5,840 bases of DNA from Deltaproteobacteria bacterium (lineage in GTDB: Bacteria; Desulfobacterota; Syntrophorhabdia; Syntrophorhabdales; Syntrophorhabdaceae), in contig DNYO01000151.1 of NCBI GenBank assembly GCA_003506795.1, positions 1-5,840 of the forward strand. Direction: 5' to 3'. A model generated the notes under the pieces. That model saw nothing but the letters and a program-made list of their open reading frames with translations. It had not been told where the DNA came from and did not search any database. This document shows positions 5,648 to 5,840 of the stretch, one piece after another; position 1 is the stretch's first letter; each line of letters starts with the position of its first letter. The position numbers were made by a program, and so were the translations under genes.

Positions 5648-5840
5648 TCATGGAATATCCTTTTTCACAATGCGATCGGTTATGAAGCCGGCGATGGAAC
5701 TCACGTCGTTGCGGGTAAAGCGGGGCAAAGGGACATCGACGTCATCGTCGGTGACGATGGCGATGTAGGTATCGTCACCGGAAAGACAAAGCGGCGGCTC
5801 AGGTCTTTCCTTCGTATAAACCTCTATTTTCGGGGCCTTT
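5648..5840 (-). CDS. C-terminal end of an unidentified protein upstream of recO
   Basis: A - strand frame is open from the right edge to TGA at 5648-5650 and gives the last 63 residues of a protein whose start lies outside the window. The reading is KAPKIEVYTKERPEPP, then CLSGDDTYIAIVTDDD, then VPLPRFTRNDVSSIAG and FITDRIVKKDIP. It has a balanced, soluble composition with alternating hydrophobic residues, no long hydrophobic helix and no Cys cluster. It looks like a small alpha/beta domain end, but I recognise no family. Coding is supported by the open frame, natural amino-acid use and a fit to recO only 17 bases downstream, which implies a shared transcript. Confidence 0.65.
   Translation of the reverse strand, partial: KAPKIEVYTKERPEPPLCLSGDDTYIAIVTDDDVDVPLPRFTRNDVSSIAGFITDRIVKKDIP

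Overview
The window reads as a piece of chromosome from a Gram-negative, probably anaerobic bacterium with a menaquinone-based respiratory chain. Desulfobacterota (the former Deltaproteobacteria) or a relative is my best guess. The basis is moderately high GC with tight gene packing, a succinate dehydrogenase joined to a Rieske/cytochrome b module, and a low-potential-type Rieske site. The taxonomic guess is inference only. No rRNA, tRNA, CRISPR array, insertion sequence or phage gene was seen.

Left part (1-2902, + strand): one tightly overlapping operon. It begins inside the flavoprotein subunit of succinate dehydrogenase/fumarate reductase (C-terminal 130 residues). It continues with the iron-sulfur subunit SdhB (TTG start in a 4-base overlap), a Tat-type Rieske protein (ATGA overlap), a fused b6/subunit-IV-type cytochrome b (TTG start, 20-base overlap) and an 83-residue membrane protein of unknown function. 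Together these would take electrons from succinate into the quinone pool (or the reverse) and oxidise quinol through a bc-type complex. No cytochrome c gene is present. The membrane anchor of the dehydrogenase is not in the window and may lie upstream.

Middle part (2903-4831, + strand): a good sigma70-type promoter (TTGACT, 17-base spacer, TATTAT) lies in the junction and would start an almost leaderless transcript. It drives a 631-residue protein with the fold order of an Eco57I-class type IIG restriction-modification enzyme. The nuclease signature has lost its acidic residue, the catalytic NPPY motif of the methyltransferase has become VQPS, and no room is left for a target-recognition domain. 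The frame is intact and its composition looks like its neighbours, so it looks like a maintained pseudoenzyme. This is the most unusual item in the window.

Right part (4832-5840): a 61-base convergent gap with a hairpin, then recO (DNA repair, - strand). A - strand gene of unknown function runs off the right edge and sits just upstream of recO, probably in one operon with it.
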